Source: Paraburkholderia polaris (GTDB lineage Bacteria; Pseudomonadota; Gammaproteobacteria; Burkholderiales; Burkholderiaceae). From it: DNA of 64,000 nt. The stretch's first letter is position 1, and the number at the start of each line of letters is the position of its first letter. The stretch spans positions 17,315-81,314 of the forward strand of contig NZ_JABBGJ010000049.1 of NCBI RefSeq assembly GCF_012927345.1, in the 5' to 3' direction. The notes below the pieces were generated by a model. That model was given only the letters and a program-made list of their open reading frames with translations, searched no databases and had not been told where the DNA came from. The position numbers and the translations under genes were made by a program. Below, one piece after another: positions 61,487 through 64,000 of the stretch.

Positions 61487-61604
61487 AAAGACCCCCGTAT
61501 TTAGGGAGCTTTCAGGGGGAAACAGGTTCAAGTCTGGACTAACCTCAGAAAATCAACCGCGCCTACGGCGCATCGACCCGCCGCTTTCATGCGGCTTTTT
61601 TTTA
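61487..61604 (+). promoter_or_regulatory. two-part leader element after nrdJ / before the 61667 gene
   Basis: AAAGACCCCCGTATTTAGGG, GAGCTTTCAGGGGG (61487-61518), then 82 nt from the first base CGCATCGACC (61569-61578) and the terminator at 61580. Closest relative is the copy before nrdJ: about 16 identical bases at the front and matching C-rich/G-rich arms. Confidence 0.65.
61580..61603 (+). terminator. intrinsic terminator
   Basis: Stem GCCGC (61580-61584) / GCGGC (61591-61595) with a 6-nt loop and eight T residues. It could terminate nrdJ transcription or act as an attenuator for the 61667 gene, 63 bp further on. Its position in the leader copy before nrdJ favours the latter. Confidence 0.75.
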
Positions 61605-61666
61605 CCCTGTGGGGAGGCGGCTTCCCTACGGGGAGCGGCTCCTCCGCTTCTGTCTTGAGGACCGTA
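61605..61666 (+). promoter_or_regulatory. nested-hairpin leader of the 61667 gene
   Basis: CCCTGTGGGG, CCCTAC and GGGGAGCGGCTCC can fold into two successive hairpins or one long one. The next bases (CTTCTGTCTTGAGGA) contain the ribosome site. Similar wording follows the 63568 leader (CTTCTATTCTTGAGGA). Confidence 0.5.
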
Positions 61667-62071
61667 ATGTCTATGGAAAAGCTGCTTCGCCTTGTCGGCG
61701 AGACCGCTGCCCTCAAGCTGTGGGATTGGCGTGACAAACAGGGCAGCGAACTAAACGAGCGCGATGAACCGGCGAATGGGCACGAGCATTCGCACTACGT
61801 ACTCATGCGGCTGATTGAAGCGGCTCGCACGCTTGAGGCCGAGGCTCTGGCCGACGTGTGCCCTGCCGGAATCCAACGTCTGCGTCTCATCTTCGAGGTC
61901 GACTACATCCGCAACGGGGTGTCGATCGCTGAGTTGAAGCGTCGACTCGAATCGATGCCGACCTCCGCCGTCAACCGCGGAGATCTCACCGGTTCGACGG
62001 ACGCCGAAGTCGAGGGATACCGCTCCCTCGTCGTACATGTGAATCGGGAAGCCTGTACTGCGGTGGCCTGA
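61667..62071 (+). CDS. 134-residue plasmid protein (unknown)
   Basis: From the ATG at 61667 (MSMEKLLRLVGETAALKLWD), with TTGAGGA 8 nt upstream. Mostly helical: HYVLMRLIEAARTLEAEALA, RLRLIFEVDYIRNGVSIAEL; the end is strand-rich. No family recognised. It has the same type of regulated leader as its neighbours. Confidence 0.6.
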   Translation: MSMEKLLRLVGETAALKLWDWRDKQGSELNERDEPANGHEHSHYVLMRLIEAARTLEAEALADVCPAGIQRLRLIFEVDYIRNGVSIAELKRRLESMPTSAVNRGDLTGSTDAEVEGYRSLVVHVNREACTAVA

Positions 62072-62098
62072 GCCAGTAGATCGCCATCAGTCATTTAA

Positions 62099-62158
62099 CC
62101 CTGTGGGGCACGCCAACCCCACCAGGAGCGTGCCCCTTACTTTTTCAGGAGCACGCTT
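62099..62158 (+). promoter_or_regulatory. alternative-hairpin leader of the 62159 gene
   Basis: GTGGGG (62103-62108) can pair with CCCCAC (62117-62122). The overlapping GGGGCACGC (62105-62113) can instead pair with GCGTGCCCC (62128-62136), a perfect 9-bp stem. The two are mutually exclusive. A CAGGAG ribosome site follows. Confidence 0.6.
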
Positions 62159-62548
62159 ATGTTTTTTACCTCTGGCTATCGCGGCCATTTCGTCCACGTG
62201 AGCGTAACCGCCTCAGGCGGCGGGCGCGAGCGCATCGACGCGCAGATCATTCATCCGGACGGTCGGTTCGACCTCGTTCCTTGCAAAAGCGTAAGCGGCG
62301 CGAGGCGTGTCATCACGCGCTGCGCGAAGGCCGGTCTTGCGGGCACGAACTTTCGTAGCGAATGCTATCGCGGGCATTTCATTCGTGTGTCGAAGCTCTA
62401 TGGTGGCGGCGAGCGGGTCGAAGCGCAGGTCTATCAGCCGACCGGCGATTTCGAACTCGTGAAGTGCGGGTCGATTGCAGGTGCCAGGCGGGTGATCACC
62501 CGCGTCGTCCAGACCGGCAACAATGGTCTCTGGGGGGCCGCATCATGA
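62159..62548 (+). CDS. internally duplicated small protein upstream of DpdA-like gene
   Basis: 129 residues made of two tandem units: residues 7-54 (YRGHFVHVSV, DAQIIHPDGRFDLVPCKS, GARRVITRC) and 70-115 (YRGHFIRVSK, EAQVYQPTGDFELVKCGS, GARRVITRV). Each unit has a strand-rich fold with a conserved Cys and ends in GARRVITR. The stop overlaps the start of the DpdA-like gene (ATGA), implying linked dosage. No family recognised; DNA or partner binding is a guess. Confidence 0.65.
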   Translation: MFFTSGYRGHFVHVSVTASGGGRERIDAQIIHPDGRFDLVPCKSVSGARRVITRCAKAGLAGTNFRSECYRGHFIRVSKLYGGGERVEAQVYQPTGDFELVKCGSIAGARRVITRVVQTGNNGLWGAAS

Positions 62549-63567
62549 CGCTCATCGATGCCGTGGCTCCGCAGAAAAGCGACTTCGCGCGCTTCAAGGA
62601 ACGGCTGCTGGGTCGAACCGGCGAGATTCCGATGAATCAGGTCAACGCGATCGTCCCTGACCGGATGCAGCTTCGGGTCGGCATACCGCACCGTGGAGGC
62701 AAGCTCGCGGTCCACGCGTTCGAGCATGGCTACCCCGTCATGGTGTCGGCAAACGCCTTCTTCGATCCCAAGAGCGAGACTTTCAAGGTGCCGCAGTATT
62801 CACCGCTGCAGGACATGGACGTTGCACTTGATAGCGCCGGCTTTGTCGCTCTCACGAACTTTATGGCAAAGGGGCCTCAGAAAGGTGCAGCCGGAATCTA
62901 TCCATGGCGATACGGGGAGTACCTTGAACTCGCTTATTTGCTGCGTCCAAGCTGGTTCGCTGCCATGGACCTTTGCTGCGAAAATGGTGCGACGCGTGGT
63001 GGTATCGACACTGACTGGCGCATCCGCGCGACAGCCACGATGCTAGAAGGAATGCTAGACATTATCGAAGCGTGGCAGGAGGAATACGCGAAGGATGTCA
63101 GCGCGACAACCGTAGCGAATGACCTCAAGCCGCCCGTACCGGTTTGTCAGGGGTGGGTCCTGGATGATTATCTGAAAAGCCTGGACCTGACGATGGAAGT
63201 ATGGAACAGGCACGCGTGGTTGGCGCCGCCGGCTTTAATGGGTTTGGGGTCGACGTGTAGGCGTGATCTCCATCACCCCAAACACGGGCTTTTCGCGATC
63301 CTCGACGGCCTTGACGGGCGCTTGCCAGCAGGTATGAAGCTTCACTGCTTCGGCGTAAAAGGTGCGGCGCTTGACCTCGTCAAAATGTACCCATTTGTGG
63401 CTGGATCAGACAGCATGGCTTTTGATGTGACTGCGCGGCGCAAAGCATTCGCCGCCGGCATCTCCAACACGATGGAGCATCGCTCGACTGTGATGACGAA
63501 CTGGATGCAGGTCGCGGAAGCTCGCATGCGTCCACAACCCGGCGACCAGTTTCGCCTGACGTTCTAG
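62545..63567 (+). CDS. DpdA-like (TGT-fold) deazapurine DNA transglycosylase
   Basis: 340 residues from the ATG at 62545. The motifs follow phage DpdA/TGT enzymes. VALDSAGFVAL (93-103, Asp96) corresponds to the DSGG[FW] pocket of tRNA-guanine transglycosylases, MDLCCE is at 141-146, and PVPVCQGWVLDDY at 198-209. GLGSTCRRD at 233-241, LHCFGVKG at 266-273 and AGSDSMAFD at 286-294 complete the series. Such enzymes exchange guanine in DNA for a 7-deazaguanine (preQ0-type) base, protecting against restriction. No preQ0 synthesis genes are in the window. Assignment is by motif recall, not search. Confidence 0.72.
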   Translation: MTLIDAVAPQKSDFARFKERLLGRTGEIPMNQVNAIVPDRMQLRVGIPHRGGKLAVHAFEHGYPVMVSANAFFDPKSETFKVPQYSPLQDMDVALDSAGFVALTNFMAKGPQKGAAGIYPWRYGEYLELAYLLRPSWFAAMDLCCENGATRGGIDTDWRIRATATMLEGMLDIIEAWQEEYAKDVSATTVANDLKPPVPVCQGWVLDDYLKSLDLTMEVWNRHAWLAPPALMGLGSTCRRDLHHPKHGLFAILDGLDGRLPAGMKLHCFGVKGAALDLVKMYPFVAGSDSMAFDVTARRKAFAAGISNTMEHRSTVMTNWMQVAEARMRPQPGDQFRLTF

Positions 63568-63646
63568 GCTACGTAAGTAGCTTCTTTCCCTAGCGGGGCA
63601 TCCCCCGCTGGGGATGCTCCTCTTCTATTCTTGAGGAACAGAAATC
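63568..63646 (+). promoter_or_regulatory. alternative-hairpin leader before the last gene
   Basis: After the hairpin GCTAC/GTAGC (63568-63581), AGCGGGG (63592-63598) can pair with CCCCGCT (63603-63609). GCATCCCC (63598-63605) can instead pair with GGGGATGC (63610-63617); the two are mutually exclusive. TTGAGGA follows as the ribosome site. Confidence 0.6.
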
Positions 63647-64000
63647 ATGAGTGAGCAAATCACTGCGGCTGAACTTGCAGCAATCGTCACGAAGCTTTGA
63701 TCGGCGAATCAGGTGAAGTCGACGGTTTCGAATCGTTCCAGAGTTTCATGACCGATATTGCCAAGGTGGTCTGCGATCACTGTGGCGGCGAGGTCCGAAC
63801 CGATGCCGCGCCGTTGGAGAGTGCGTGGATCGTCGTCATTCACGGCGACGACCGGCTCCCGGACGCGTTCGGTGGTATCTGGCGCGAAGACGACCCAAAG
63901 GCGCTGTTCGAGCAGGAAACCGTCGTCGCGCTTGGCCCGGCAGCGATCCCGACGGGCGTGAGCACATGCAGCACGTTTGCGACGGATGGGTATCGCGATG
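63647..64000 (+). CDS. zinc-finger-like protein with overlapping 17-codon leader, cut by window end
   Basis: ATG 63647 opens a 17-codon frame (MSEQITAAELAAIVTKL) ending in TGA at 63698. The TGA overlaps a TTG (63697) that opens a second frame (MIGESGEVDGFESF), which runs off the window. The second frame has a Cys pair (VVCDHCGGEVR) and WIVVIHGDDRLPDAFGG. Either a coupled leader peptide or a one-base frameshift of a single gene explains this. An internal ATG at 63748 is also possible. No family recognised. Confidence 0.5.

Noticed and set aside
58612..61604. Cobalamin riboswitch before nrdJ
   Set aside because: No B12-box-like consensus is visible in the leader; the repeated element is different.

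Overview
The window reads as part of a large conjugative-type plasmid from a high-GC beta-proteobacterium, most likely of the Burkholderiaceae (Paraburkholderia/Caballeronia/Burkholderia). This placement is inferred from overall GC, codon use and the gene families. It was not confirmed by database search.

Layout. (1) 1-7.7 kb is the replication and partition core: ParA/ParB, an array of eight ParB-type palindromes (consensus TCTTCCACGTGGAAGA), a Rep_3-type initiator, and two oppositely oriented iteron arrays (10 dispersed copies, then 6 copies about 22 bp apart). A decayed AbiEi-like antitoxin follows. (2) 7.7-25.5 kb is one tightly overlapping + strand operon. It begins with VirB8, VirB9 and VirB10 homologues, runs through two lytic transglycosylases, and continues into an IncI1/R64-like type IVb pilus set (PilL, PilN, PilP, PilO, PilQ, PilR, PilS, a PilT-like ATPase, PilM, PilV, and a secreted tail protein). 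A 650-bp scar with an IS607-type fragment lies between pilR and pilS. (3) 25.6-31 kb (minus) holds a CAP-domain lipoprotein, small membrane proteins, an unusually long FlhC-like regulator, a coiled-coil protein and a NERD nuclease-like protein. (4) 31.3-36 kb (+) looks like a plasmid leading region: SSB, a zinc-finger/Toprim primase, and small genes with elaborate 5' hairpin leaders. (5) 36.1-39 kb has a ParM/StbA-type actin with a small partner, then about 1.3 kb of mostly non-coding DNA. (6) At 39.1 kb is a tyrosine recombinase carrying a Fis-like helix-turn-helix at its C terminus. (7) 40.5-58.4 kb (minus) is an 18-kb block of about 33 small, stop/start-overlapping genes of phage early-region type (Lar, DUF2591/NinX, ASCH-like, PAPS-reductase family, Ea22-like, DUF5131 fragment, methyltransferase, DUF1173). 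(8) 58.9 kb to the end (+) carries a class II (B12-dependent) ribonucleotide reductase, an internally duplicated small protein coupled to a DpdA-like (TGT-fold) DNA-deazapurine transglycosylase, and a zinc-finger gene cut by the window end.

How it works together. The plasmid has its own origin and two segregation systems. It has adhesive or mating pilus genes linked to a VirB8-9-10 core, SSB and primase for the incoming strand, and probable host-restriction countermeasures (Lar, possible DNA base modification). VirB4, VirB6, VirD4, a relaxase and a prepilin peptidase are absent here, so the transfer system must be completed elsewhere if it is functional.

The most unusual signals are regulatory. 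A two-part leader occurs four times with an 82-85 nt internal spacing: an AAAGA...CTTTC element, then CGCATCGACC plus a hairpin, which in two copies is an intrinsic-terminator shape. Leader RNAs with mutually exclusive hairpins also precede several genes of the 35-64 kb region. The DpdA-like gene, the DnaA-box pair upstream of nrdJ, and an amber stop that appears to truncate the DUF1173 gene are the other main points of interest.
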